A stretch of DNA of 6,957 nt. It comes from Solirubrobacteraceae bacterium. GTDB lineage: Bacteria > Actinomycetota > Thermoleophilia > Solirubrobacterales > Solirubrobacteraceae. Below, in pieces: positions 1 to 5,216 of this stretch; the first letter of the stretch is position 1, and every line of letters begins with the position of its first letter. Position numbers and translations under genes: made by a program. The stretch spans positions 1-6,957 of the forward strand of contig JAICUS010000324.1 of NCBI GenBank assembly GCA_025935735.1, given 5' to 3'. The notes below the pieces were generated by a model. That model was not told the DNA's origin and did no database searches. It was given only the letters and a program-made list of their open reading frames with translations.

Positions 1-46
1 GGTCGGCCAGTCCCTCCGGAGATGGTCTGCGCGCGTTGACTCGCAT
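1..46 (-). CDS. start of an unidentified leftward gene (partial)
   Basis: Only the first 15 codons lie in the window, reading MRVNARRPSPEGLAD from an ATG at 46-44 with no stop before the edge. The start is supported by a strong purine-rich Shine-Dalgarno, AGGAGGGGA, at 64-56 on the minus strand, about nine bases upstream. A leftward promoter and a LacI-type operator also lie between this start and lacI. Too little protein is visible to name a family. A gene divergent from a LacI regulator is often its target, commonly a transporter component or a sugar-catabolic enzyme, but that is inference from position only. Confidence 0.42.
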   Translation of the reverse strand, partial: MRVNARRPSPEGLAD

Positions 47-105
47 CCGAAAAGCTCCCCTCCTGCGACCCACTGGCGCCCGGCTGCTGCCGAGCCCCGG
101 CTTCT

Positions 106-119
106 TGTTAGCGTTCACA
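106..119. promoter_or_regulatory. LacI-family operator candidate
   Basis: TGTTAGCGTTCACA is a 14-bp imperfect dyad centred on a CpG step. Its half-sites are TGTTAGC and TGTGAAC, matching at 5 of 7 positions. Operators of the LacI/GalR family are typically even-length dyads with a central CpG, into which the hinge helix inserts. The lac operator half-sites look much the same (TGTTA / TCACA). The site lies about 60 bp upstream of the leftward start at 46 and about 170 bp upstream of lacI, so it is better placed to control the leftward gene. Binding by the LacI protein encoded here is inferred, not shown. Confidence 0.5.
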
Positions 120-132
120 TCACAGGCTGTGC

Positions 133-158
133 AAAACGCCGCGCGACAACGCCGCGCG
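133..158. repeat. 13-bp tandem direct repeat, two copies
   Basis: AAAACGCCGCGCG (133-145) is followed immediately by ACAACGCCGCGCG (146-158), identical at 12 of 13 positions. The second copy runs into a perfect 12-bp palindrome, CGCCGCGCGGCG (150-161). The repeat lies in the untranslated region between two divergent genes, in the predicted leader of the leftward gene. It could be a pair of protein-binding half-sites or part of an RNA structure; the sequence does not decide which. Confidence 0.5.
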
Positions 159-163
159 GCGCA

Positions 164-199
164 CGAAATGCGTTTCGGCAGTCGCCCTGCCGACGGGCG
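164..199. repeat. cluster of overlapping inverted repeats
   Basis: Three short dyads overlap here. CGAAA (164-168) pairs with TTTCG (173-177) across four bases. CGGCAG (176-181) pairs with CTGCCG (187-192) across five. CGCCC (183-187) pairs with GGGCG (195-199) across seven. The last two share bases, so only one can form at a time, as in attenuators and other switching leaders. The first dyad has a GC centre, not the CG expected for a LacI operator, so it is a weaker operator candidate than 106-119. Confidence 0.4.
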
Positions 200-239
200 G
201 TGAACCCGCAAAGAAACGACCAGAAATGCTTTTCCGAAC

Positions 240-267
240 GATATAGTCGCGGCCGCATGACTGTCAA
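240..267 (-). promoter_or_regulatory. sigma70-like promoter for the leftward gene
   Basis: On the minus strand a perfect -35 hexamer, TTGACA (267-262), is followed after 16 bp by TATATC (245-240), which matches the TATAAT consensus at 4 of 6 positions. Transcription would begin near 233, giving a leader of roughly 185 nt before the ATG at 46. The leader would contain the tandem repeat, the hairpins and the LacI-type operator. On the plus strand the same AT-rich patch contains TATAGT (242-247), a possible -10 for lacI, but it has no recognisable -35. Confidence 0.45.
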
Positions 268-288
268 GCGCGGACATACGAGTGGCGC

Positions 289-1368
289 ATGAGCGCGGCT
301 GACGCCTCTCTGCCGGCCGAGCCGGCGCCCGGCGAGGTGCGGGCCCCCGAGCGGCGGGCACCGCGCCCGCGGGCGACGCTGCGCGACGTGGCGGCGCTGG
401 CCGGCGTGTCCGTGCCCACGGCGTCGAAGGCGATCAACAACCGCGTCCATGTGAACGCTGCCACGCGCAGCCGCGTGCTCGCCGCCGCCGAGCAGCTGGG
501 CTTCGCCCCCAACGTGCTCGCGCGCGGGCTCCTGGACGGCCGCACGGGCACGGTCGGGCTGCTCACCAGCGACCTCGTCGGCCGCTTCAGCCTGCCGATC
601 CTCATGGGCGCCGAGGACGCGTTCGGCGCCGGCCGCACATCCGTGTTCCTGTGCGACGCGCGCGGGGACACGATCCGTGAGCGCCACCACCTCGCCGCGC
701 TGCTCGCCCGCCAGGTCGACGGGCTGATCGTCGTGGGCAGCCGCACCGACCCGCGCCCGTCGCTCGGCCGCGACCTGCCGATCCCGGTGGTCTACGTCTA
801 CGCCGAGTCCGACGACCCGGACCACGACCTCTCGCTCGTGCCCGACAACGTCGGCGCGGGCGCGCTGGCGGTCGAGCACCTGCTCTCGATGGGCCGCCGG
901 CGCATCGCCCATGTCGGCGGCGACCCGACCTACCTCGCCACCACCGACCGCGCCCGCGGGATCGCCGACGCGCTCGCCGCCGCCGGCCTCGAGCCCGCCG
1001 CCGAGCCGATGTACGGCGACTGGTCTGAGCCCTGGGGCGTCGCCGCCGCCCGCGCGATGCTCGCCCAGGGCCGCGAGATCGACGCGATCCTCTGCGGCTC
1101 CGACCAGGTGGCCCGCGGCGTGCTCGACGGCTTGCGCGAGAGCGGCCGCGCCGTGCCGGACGACATCGCGGTCATGGGCTTCGACAACTGGGAGGTCATG
1201 ATCGCCGGCTCGCGCCCGCGGCTCACCAGCATCGACATGAACCTCGAGGCCCTCGGCCGGATGGCCGCCGAGCGCCTGTTCGCCGCCATCGACGGCTCGC
1301 TGGCCGCCGGCGTCGAGCGCTTCCCGTGCCGGGTCGTCCCCGGGCAGACGACCTCGCCGGCCGCCTGA
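289..1368 (+). CDS. LacI-family transcriptional regulator
   Basis: This encodes a 359-residue cytoplasmic DNA-binding repressor of the LacI/GalR family, which usually responds to a sugar or related small molecule. After a Pro/Ala/Arg-rich, probably disordered tail of about 28 residues comes the N-terminal helix-turn-helix (residues 29-52: TLRDVAALAGVSVPTASKAIN). The hinge helix follows (about 75-85, NVLARGLLDGRT), then a periplasmic-binding-protein-like sensor domain to the end. Sensor landmarks are the GSDQVARGVLDGLRESGRAVPDDIAVMGFDN stretch split across residues 270-285 and 286-300, and the LTSIDMNLEALGRMAAERL region (312-330). Length is slightly above the usual 330-350 because of the N-terminal tail. 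The ATG at 289 has only a weak GAGTGG ribosome site. The likely target is the divergent gene at the left edge. The ligand cannot be read from the sequence. Confidence 0.93.
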   Translation: MSAADASLPAEPAPGEVRAPERRAPRPRATLRDVAALAGVSVPTASKAINNRVHVNAATRSRVLAAAEQLGFAPNVLARGLLDGRTGTVGLLTSDLVGRFSLPILMGAEDAFGAGRTSVFLCDARGDTIRERHHLAALLARQVDGLIVVGSRTDPRPSLGRDLPIPVVYVYAESDDPDHDLSLVPDNVGAGALAVEHLLSMGRRRIAHVGGDPTYLATTDRARGIADALAAAGLEPAAEPMYGDWSEPWGVAAARAMLAQGREIDAILCGSDQVARGVLDGLRESGRAVPDDIAVMGFDNWEVMIAGSRPRLTSIDMNLEALGRMAAERLFAAIDGSLAAGVERFPCRVVPGQTTSPAA

Positions 1369-1385
1369 GCCGCGCTCAGCCGGCC
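1359..1385. terminator. bidirectional stem-loop at convergent lacI/vapC ends
   Basis: Arms of 12 bases (1359-1370 and 1374-1385) pair at 11 of 12 positions across a three-base CGC loop. The inner six pairs are CTGAGC/GCTCAG. The TGA stop of lacI (1366-1368) lies in the left arm, and the stop of the toxin gene (read as TCA at 1376-1378) in the right arm, so the two stop codons pair with each other. The genes are only 7 bp apart. There is no T-run on either side, which is common for terminators in GC-rich actinobacteria; the terminator role is inferred. Confidence 0.5.
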
Positions 1386-1795
1386 AGGCGCTCGAGCGGC
1401 TGGCCGGTCACGGCGGCGATGAGCTCGAAGTCCTTGTCGTCGTGCAGCACCGCCAGCCCGGCGCTCTCGGCGATCGCGGCGATCAGCAGGTCCGGGATCG
1501 ACGGCGCCCGGTGGTCGCCGCAGCCGGCGAGGAGTGCGAGCACCTCGACGGCCCGCCCCTCGGCGCGGGGCGTCGCGTACTCGACCGGCATCGAGGCGAT
1601 CGGCGGCTCGGCGAGTCCGGCGCGCAACTGCGCCGCATCGCGCGCGGAGTAGGCCACTTCGAGCAGGGTCACCGTGGCGATCCGCACGAGGCCCCGCTCG
1701 ATGCGGCCGGCCCAGGTCTCGCTCTCGCCGGTCGCGCCGAGGCGGATCAGGGCCGACTTGTCGATCAGCCAGCCCGCGGCGTCGCTCACGACCAC
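1376..1795 (-). CDS. vapC: VapC-type PIN-domain toxin
   Basis: This is a 139-residue PIN-domain protein, the usual size for a VapC toxin. VapC toxins are Mg-dependent ribonucleases that cut specific RNAs (often tRNA or rRNA) when not bound by their antitoxin. The acidic catalytic set is present: D12 in WLIDKSAL, E46 in TLLEVAYS, D102 in SIPDLLIAA, and the aspartates of LHDDKDFE (D119, D120, D122). The longest start is the GTG at 1795, overlapping the antitoxin gene by 10 bp. A second GTG two codons later (1789-1787) would overlap the antitoxin stop as GTGA and is an equally good start; the PIN fold begins after both. It is co-transcribed with, and downstream of, the antitoxin gene, the usual vapBC order. 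The gene appears intact. Confidence 0.88.
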   Translation of the reverse strand: MVVSDAAGWLIDKSALIRLGATGESETWAGRIERGLVRIATVTLLEVAYSARDAAQLRAGLAEPPIASMPVEYATPRAEGRAVEVLALLAGCGDHRAPSIPDLLIAAIAESAGLAVLHDDKDFELIAAVTGQPLERLAG

Positions 1796-2007
1796 GCCCG
1801 GCGCATGACCTCGGGATCGGCCAGGTCCGCGAAGCGGGCGGAGAAGCGCGCGAGGTCCTCAGCCGTCACCGGCCCGGCGGGACGCGCCGCGTCCTGCCGC
1901 AACCGCCGTCGCAGGTACTCGGTGCGCGAGAGCCCGAGGCGCGCGGCCTGCGCGTCGATCCGCGCGATGTCCTCCGCGGGCACGTCTCGGATCAGGATGT
2001 CCGGCAT
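1786..2007 (-). CDS. vapB: VapB-type ribbon-helix-helix antitoxin
   Basis: This is a 73-residue antitoxin. The N-terminal half is a ribbon-helix-helix DNA-binding domain: strand ILIRDVP (4-10), helix about 11-24 ([14 protein letters not shown]), turn GLS, second helix about 28-39 ([12 protein letters not shown]). The C-terminal part (47-73, [27 protein letters not shown]) is the segment that in this family wraps around the PIN toxin and blocks its active site. RHH antitoxins generally dimerise and, with the toxin, repress their own operon. The ATG at 2007 has no Shine-Dalgarno. Instead a TATCAT -10-like box ends six bases upstream, suggesting a leaderless transcript. Confidence 0.87.
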   Translation of the reverse strand: MPDILIRDVPAEDIARIDAQAARLGLSRTEYLRRRLRQDAARPAGPVTAEDLARFSARFADLADPEVMRRAWS

Positions 2008-2013
2008 CGCCCG

Positions 2014-2019
2014 ATGATA
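2014..2019 (-). promoter_or_regulatory. -10 element of vapBC, probably leaderless
   Basis: TATCAT on the minus strand (2019-2014) matches the TATAAT consensus at 5 of 6 positions and fits the TANNNT pattern. It ends six bases before the vapB ATG, so transcription should begin at or within a base of the start codon. There is no ribosome binding site between them, as expected for a leaderless mRNA. No good -35 is visible. The GATA...TATC pair at 2016-2031 around this box is a possible, weak operator for VapB. Confidence 0.4.
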
Positions 2020-2081
2020 GCGCCTGATATCGGCCGCCGCTCGGCGCGCGACCAGGCGCTCCGCCGGAACGGTATTGGTGT

Positions 2082-3239
2082 ATGCATAGAGGCGTGTATC
2101 CGCGCATCGAGGTGGAGGGCGGCCCGGCCGAGCGCGGCCGCCGGTACGGCGAGGCGGCCCGCGAGCGCGTGCAGCGCTCGGTCGAGGCCTACGGCGAGGT
2201 GTTCGCGCACTACGCCGGCTGGGATTGGGAGCGCGTGCGCGCCGAGGCGGCGGGCTACCGGGCGCCGGTGGAGGCGTACGAGCCGCGCTATCTGGAGGAG
2301 ATGGACGGGCTCGCCGCGGGCGCCGGGGTCGACCCGCTCGACGTGCTGGCCATCAACGTCCGCACCGAGATCATGTTCGCGGCCACCGCGCGCGACCTCG
2401 GGCGGGTGCCCGCCGAGTGCACGTCGTTCGCCGCGGTGCCGAGCCGGACCGCGGCAAACGAGCTGCTGGTCGGCCAGAACTGGGACTGGCTACCGCACGC
2501 CGCCGACACCACGGTGATCCTCGAGGCGCGCCAGGACGACGGCCCGGACTTCGTCACGGTCGTCGAGGCCGGCCTGCTGGCCAAGGTGGGGATGAACTCG
2601 GCGGGAATGGCGATCGCCACCAACGCGCTCGTGACCGCGGCCGACCAGGGCCGCGCCGGCGTGCCCTACCACGTCCTGCTGCGCGCGCTGCACGACGCCG
2701 AGACGCCGGCCGACACGATGACCGCGCTCGGGCGCCGCGAGCGCTCGTCGTCGGCCAACTACCTGGTCGCCCACGCCGACGGCATCGCGCTCGACGTCGA
2801 GGCCGCGCCCGGCGACTACGCGCAGCTGTTCGTCGGCTACCCCGAGCACGGCGTGATCCTGCACACCAACCACTTCGCCAACCCGGGCTTCGACGGGCGC
2901 GACGTCGGCCTGGTGTCGATGTCCGACAGCGTGTTCCGGTTGATGCGCGCCCGCCAGCTCGTGGCCGAGCACCCCGGTCCGCTGGACCGCGAGTTCTTCG
3001 AGCGGCTGCTGGCCGACCATGCCGCCCACCCGCACGGCGTCTGCTGCCACCCGGACCCGCGCCTGGCGCCGGCCGACCAGTCGGCCACGCTGGCCAGCGT
3101 GATCATGGAGCCGGCGACGCGGCGGCTGTGGGTGGCCGCGGGCACGCCGTGCGCCGCGCCGTTCGAGCTGCTCGACTACGGCGGCTGGCTCGACAAGCCG
3201 CCGGCCGTGCGCCGCGACGTCCAGGCGTTCGCGGCATGA
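2082..3239 (+). CDS. C45-family Ntn-hydrolase (acyltransferase/amidohydrolase)
   Basis: This 385-residue protein belongs to the peptidase C45 group, related to acyl-CoA:6-aminopenicillanic acid acyltransferase and to bacterial amide hydrolases. Family members are made as precursors that cut themselves just before a Cys, which then becomes the N-terminal nucleophile. Here that is C113 in the motif AECTSFAAVP, giving a pro-segment of 112 residues. Other landmarks are the ERGRRYGEAARER motif (17-29), GQNWDW (131-136, N133 and D135), VGMNSAGMAIATNAL (169-183) and HTNHFANP (261-268, with N263 a likely active-site residue). There is no signal peptide, so it should be cytoplasmic. The ATG at 2082 lacks a Shine-Dalgarno; a GTG at 2094 is an alternative start that would remove four residues. 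It is coupled to the following deacetylase gene by an ATGA overlap. The substrate is unknown and need not be a penicillin. Confidence 0.86.
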   Translation: MHRGVYPRIEVEGGPAERGRRYGEAARERVQRSVEAYGEVFAHYAGWDWERVRAEAAGYRAPVEAYEPRYLEEMDGLAAGAGVDPLDVLAINVRTEIMFAATARDLGRVPAECTSFAAVPSRTAANELLVGQNWDWLPHAADTTVILEARQDDGPDFVTVVEAGLLAKVGMNSAGMAIATNALVTAADQGRAGVPYHVLLRALHDAETPADTMTALGRRERSSSANYLVAHADGIALDVEAAPGDYAQLFVGYPEHGVILHTNHFANPGFDGRDVGLVSMSDSVFRLMRARQLVAEHPGPLDREFFERLLADHAAHPHGVCCHPDPRLAPADQSATLASVIMEPATRRLWVAAGTPCAAPFELLDYGGWLDKPPAVRRDVQAFAA

Positions 3240-4114
3240 GCCTCTCCGTCTGCCTGTCGTTCGACTTCGACGCCATGTCGGTCTGGGTCGCCCAGACCGA
3301 CAACCCGTCGACGATCTCCCGCGGGGAGTTCGGCGCGGTGGCCATCCCGCGCATCCTCGCGCTGCTGGAGCGCCACGGCGCGCGGGCGACGTTCTTCATC
3401 CCCGGCCACACCGCGCTCGCCTATCCGTTCCTCGTGCGCGAGATCGTCGCCGCGGGCCACGAGGTCGGCCACCACGGCTGGGTACACGAGAACCCCGCGG
3501 TGCTCGACCTGGAGGCCGAGCGCGAGGTGCTGCGGCGCGGCTTCGACGCGCTCGAGCGCGCGGCGGACGTCCGGCCGGAGGGCTACCGCTCGCCCGGATC
3601 GAGCTTCTCGGTGAACACGCTCGCCGTGCTGGAGGAGTTCGGCATCCGCTGGGACTCGAGCCTCGCCGGCTCCGACTTCCGGCCCTACTACCTGCGCCAG
3701 GGCGACCGGGCGTCGAAGACCGAGGCGTACGCGTTCGGCGCGCCGTGCGAGCTGGTCGAGCTGCCGTTCAGCTGGAGCCTGGACGACTTCCCCCACTTCG
3801 AGTTCGAGGTCGGCTGGAGCACCGACCAGGCGCCGGCCTCGCGCGTGTATGAGATCTGGCACAGCGAGTTCGAGTACGCGCACGCCCACGCGGACGGCGG
3901 CTTCATCGGCTTCTGCATGCACCCGCAGGTGATCGGGCGCGGGCACCGGCTGACCATGCTCGACCGGCTGGTGACCGCGATGGCGCAGGCGGGCGGCGTG
4001 ACGTTCGAGCCGCTGGGCGACTACGCGCGGCGCTGGCGCGAGGCCAACCCGCTGGCGGAGTGGCGGCAGGGCGACGCGCTGCACGCGCGGGCCATCCGCG
4101 AGGCGCTCAGCTGA
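3236..4114 (+). CDS. NodB/CE4-type polysaccharide deacetylase-family hydrolase
   Basis: This 292-residue protein has a NodB-homology (distorted TIM barrel) fold. Motif 1 is FDFDA, with D10 as likely catalytic base and D12 as metal ligand. Motif 2 is HHGWVHE, with H80 and H84 as the other metal ligands. Motif 3 is RSPG (118-121), and a late HPQ motif lies at 229-231. The FDFDA form, the long loop after it, and the SWSLDDFPHFEFEVG stretch (179-193) resemble the cytoplasmic peptidoglycan-deacetylase-like/PuuE-like branch. Members of that branch act on small amides or imides as well as, or instead of, polysaccharides. No signal peptide is visible, which favours a small intracellular substrate. 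The frame is open far upstream (back to 2225), but the true start is the ATG at 3236. That ATG overlaps the C45 gene stop as ATGA, and residue 1 directly precedes the conserved first strand. Confidence 0.87.
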   Translation: MSLSVCLSFDFDAMSVWVAQTDNPSTISRGEFGAVAIPRILALLERHGARATFFIPGHTALAYPFLVREIVAAGHEVGHHGWVHENPAVLDLEAEREVLRRGFDALERAADVRPEGYRSPGSSFSVNTLAVLEEFGIRWDSSLAGSDFRPYYLRQGDRASKTEAYAFGAPCELVELPFSWSLDDFPHFEFEVGWSTDQAPASRVYEIWHSEFEYAHAHADGGFIGFCMHPQVIGRGHRLTMLDRLVTAMAQAGGVTFEPLGDYARRWREANPLAEWRQGDALHARAIREALS

Positions 4115-4116
4115 GC
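4105..4116. repeat. palindrome carrying both stop codons of convergent genes
   Basis: GCTCAGCTGAGC is a perfect 12-bp palindrome. It contains the stop of the deacetylase gene (TGA at 4112-4114) and the stop of tetR (read as TCA at 4107-4109). The two genes overlap tail to tail by 8 bp. The palindrome has no loop, so it is a poor intrinsic terminator by itself. Transcripts from the two sides would be complementary at their ends unless termination lies inside the coding regions. Confidence 0.55.
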
Positions 4117-4742
4117 AGCCCGTCGACGAGCGCGCGCAGCCCGGGCTCGTAGGTGTCGCGGCCGCGCGCGCCCGCCCACTCGCCGGCCACGGAGGCGAGC
4201 GCCGGGAAGCGCTCGGGGTCGGCCGACTGCAGGACGCCGAGCACGAACGGCGGGCGGCCGAGCGCGGCGACCCGCTGCACGCCGCGGCGCACGACCAGGT
4301 CGCCGACCGTGAACTGCCAGATCACCCGGTAGCCGTCGGCGGCGCGCGCGGGCGACAGCCCGGCGGCGACGAAGCCCGCGACGATCTCCTCCATCAGCCA
4401 GAGGATGCTCGGCGCGATCAGGTCGCCGCCGGCCAGCACGTCGACGATCCACGGATGCTCGGCCAGCCCGTCGCGCATGTGCCGGCTCGCCGCCAGCACC
4501 CGCTCCCGCGGCTCGGGCGGGAGATGCGGGCGCGGGACGGCGGCCGCCAGCTCGTCCAGCAGCGCCACCAGCAGCTCGTCCTTGCCGCGCACATGGCGAT
4601 ACAGCGCCATCGGCGAGGCGCCGAGCTCGTCGGCCACCCGGCGCATGGTGAGCGCGTCGACGCCGTCGCGCTCGACGAGCCGCTGGGCGGCGGCGACGAT
4701 CGCCGCGCGCGACAGGCGCGCCGGGCGCCCGCGGGCTGTCAC
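4107..4742 (-). CDS. TetR-family transcriptional repressor
   Basis: This 211-residue regulator has a TetR-type helix-turn-helix at residues 11-58. The recognition segment is LTMRRVADELGASPMALYRHVRGKDELL, broken across 31-45 and 46-58. The all-helical C-terminal ligand/dimer domain resembles the TetR_C class with a buried pocket (for example the HPWIVDVLAGG and GYRVIWQFTVGDLVVRRG regions, 96-106 and 137-154). The start is a GTG at 4742 that overlaps the VOC gene stop as GTGA, so the two are translated in tandem from one mRNA. The frame is open further upstream, but that part has no TetR homology. It probably binds the perfect dyad at 5154-5173 in the promoter of its own operon. The ligand is unknown. 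Confidence 0.88.
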   Translation of the reverse strand: MTARGRPARLSRAAIVAAAQRLVERDGVDALTMRRVADELGASPMALYRHVRGKDELLVALLDELAAAVPRPHLPPEPRERVLAASRHMRDGLAEHPWIVDVLAGGDLIAPSILWLMEEIVAGFVAAGLSPARAADGYRVIWQFTVGDLVVRRGVQRVAALGRPPFVLGVLQSADPERFPALASVAGEWAGARGRDTYEPGLRALVDGLLS

Positions 4743-5140
4743 AGGGGCGGCTCGCCCACCGCCGGGCGGTACGTCCCGAAGTTCCAGAGGTTGCCCTCCG
4801 GGTCGCGCACCGCGAAGTCGCGGGAGCCGTAGTCGGTGTCGGCGAGCTCGCGCACGATCTCCGCGCCGGCGGCCCGCGCGCGCTCGTAGCGCTCGTCGGG
4901 ATCCTCGACCGCCACGTACGCCCAGCTCTGGCCGACGTGGTTGCCGTAGGTGTCGTCCTTCTCGGAGCCGAGCATGACGATGGAGGGGCCGAAGCTGAGC
5001 TCGGCGTGCGCGATGGTGCCGTCCTCGTTCTCGTAGAGGACGCGCTCCGCGAACCCGAAGGTGTCCTTGAGCCAGGCGATCCCGGCGCGGGCGTCGCGGT
5101 AGCGCAGCGAGGGATAGATCGTGGGCGCGGTGTCGGGCAT
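4739..5140 (-). CDS. VOC-family (glyoxalase/bleomycin-resistance fold) protein
   Basis: This is a 133-residue single-module-pair VOC protein, the usual length for the group. Two beta-alpha-beta-beta-beta units are visible: IYPSLRYRDARAGIAWLKDTFGF (8-30) leading to GTIAHAELSFGPSIVMLG (41-58), then WAYVAVEDPDERYERARAAGAEI (73-95) leading to YGSRDFAVRDPEGNLWNFGTY (104-124). Members include lyases, dioxygenases and antibiotic-sequestering proteins. H45 and E47 could serve as metal ligands. The C-terminal position where glyoxalase I carries a metal-binding Glu reads WNFGTY here, so a classical glyoxalase I role is unlikely and drug or metabolite binding is an alternative. The ATG at 5140 has an excellent Shine-Dalgarno (AAAGGAGGT, 5156-5148). 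It is first in an operon with the TetR gene, suggesting induction by its ligand or substrate. Confidence 0.85.
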   Translation of the reverse strand: MPDTAPTIYPSLRYRDARAGIAWLKDTFGFAERVLYENEDGTIAHAELSFGPSIVMLGSEKDDTYGNHVGQSWAYVAVEDPDERYERARAAGAEIVRELADTDYGSRDFAVRDPEGNLWNFGTYRPAVGEPPL

Positions 5141-5147
5141 CGTGCGA

Positions 5148-5156
5148 ACCTCCTTT
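5148..5156 (-). promoter_or_regulatory. strong Shine-Dalgarno of the VOC gene
   Basis: AAAGGAGGT on the minus strand, with seven bases before the ATG at 5140, is a near-perfect match to the 16S anti-SD. It fixes the start. Its first three bases lie inside the right end of the TetR operator, so operator, transcription start and ribosome site are tightly packed. Confidence 0.75.
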
Positions 5157-5173
5157 GCGTACGTGTACGCAAA
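5154..5173. promoter_or_regulatory. TetR operator candidate (perfect 9+9 bp dyad)
   Basis: The arms TTTGCGTAC (5154-5162) and GTACGCAAA (5165-5173) are perfect inverted repeats with a two-base centre. Length and symmetry are typical of a TetR-family operator. The dyad overlaps the -10 box of the leftward VOC-tetR promoter and covers the predicted transcription start. A bound dimer would therefore block RNA polymerase, consistent with autorepression relieved by a ligand. It lies 44 bp upstream of the divergent IolE-like gene and could affect that gene too. Confidence 0.75.
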
Positions 5174-5200
5174 TTAGCACCCGTCTCGGCTCGACGTCAA
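5171..5200 (-). promoter_or_regulatory. sigma70-like promoter of the VOC-tetR operon
   Basis: On the minus strand TTGACG (5200-5195, 5 of 6 matches to TTGACA) is followed after 18 bp by TAATTT (5176-5171); CTAATT with a 17-bp spacer is the alternative register. The predicted transcription start falls inside the inverted repeat at 5154-5173, giving a leader of only about 25 nt that includes the Shine-Dalgarno. The spacing of all parts supports a repressible promoter. Confidence 0.6.
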
Positions 5201-5216
5201 GTGATTCAATCTCTGT

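Noticed and set aside
121..131. CACAG-G-CTGTG dyad as a CRP-type site
   Set aside because: The spacing and half-sites do not match the TGTGA-N6-TCACA pattern, and an 11-bp dyad is weak evidence.
164..177. CGAAA-N4-TTTCG as the main LacI operator
   Set aside because: The dyad centre is GC, not the CG step favoured by LacI hinge helices; 106-119 fits better. It is kept only as part of the repeat cluster.
115..912. 265-codon open frame on the minus strand
   Set aside because: It is antisense to lacI, rich in Arg/Ala/Gly with no domain pattern, and spans the whole promoter region. This is a typical GC-rich shadow frame.
2225..3235. Long upstream extension of the deacetylase frame
   Set aside because: Its translation before 3236 is Arg/Gly/Ala-rich nonsense in another frame of the C45 gene. 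The ATG at 3236 begins directly at the conserved strand and overlaps the C45 stop as ATGA.
4021..5172. 383-codon minus-strand frame through the TetR-VOC operon
   Set aside because: It runs in a different frame from both recognised proteins; its composition is Arg/Ala/Pro/Ser-rich without motifs.
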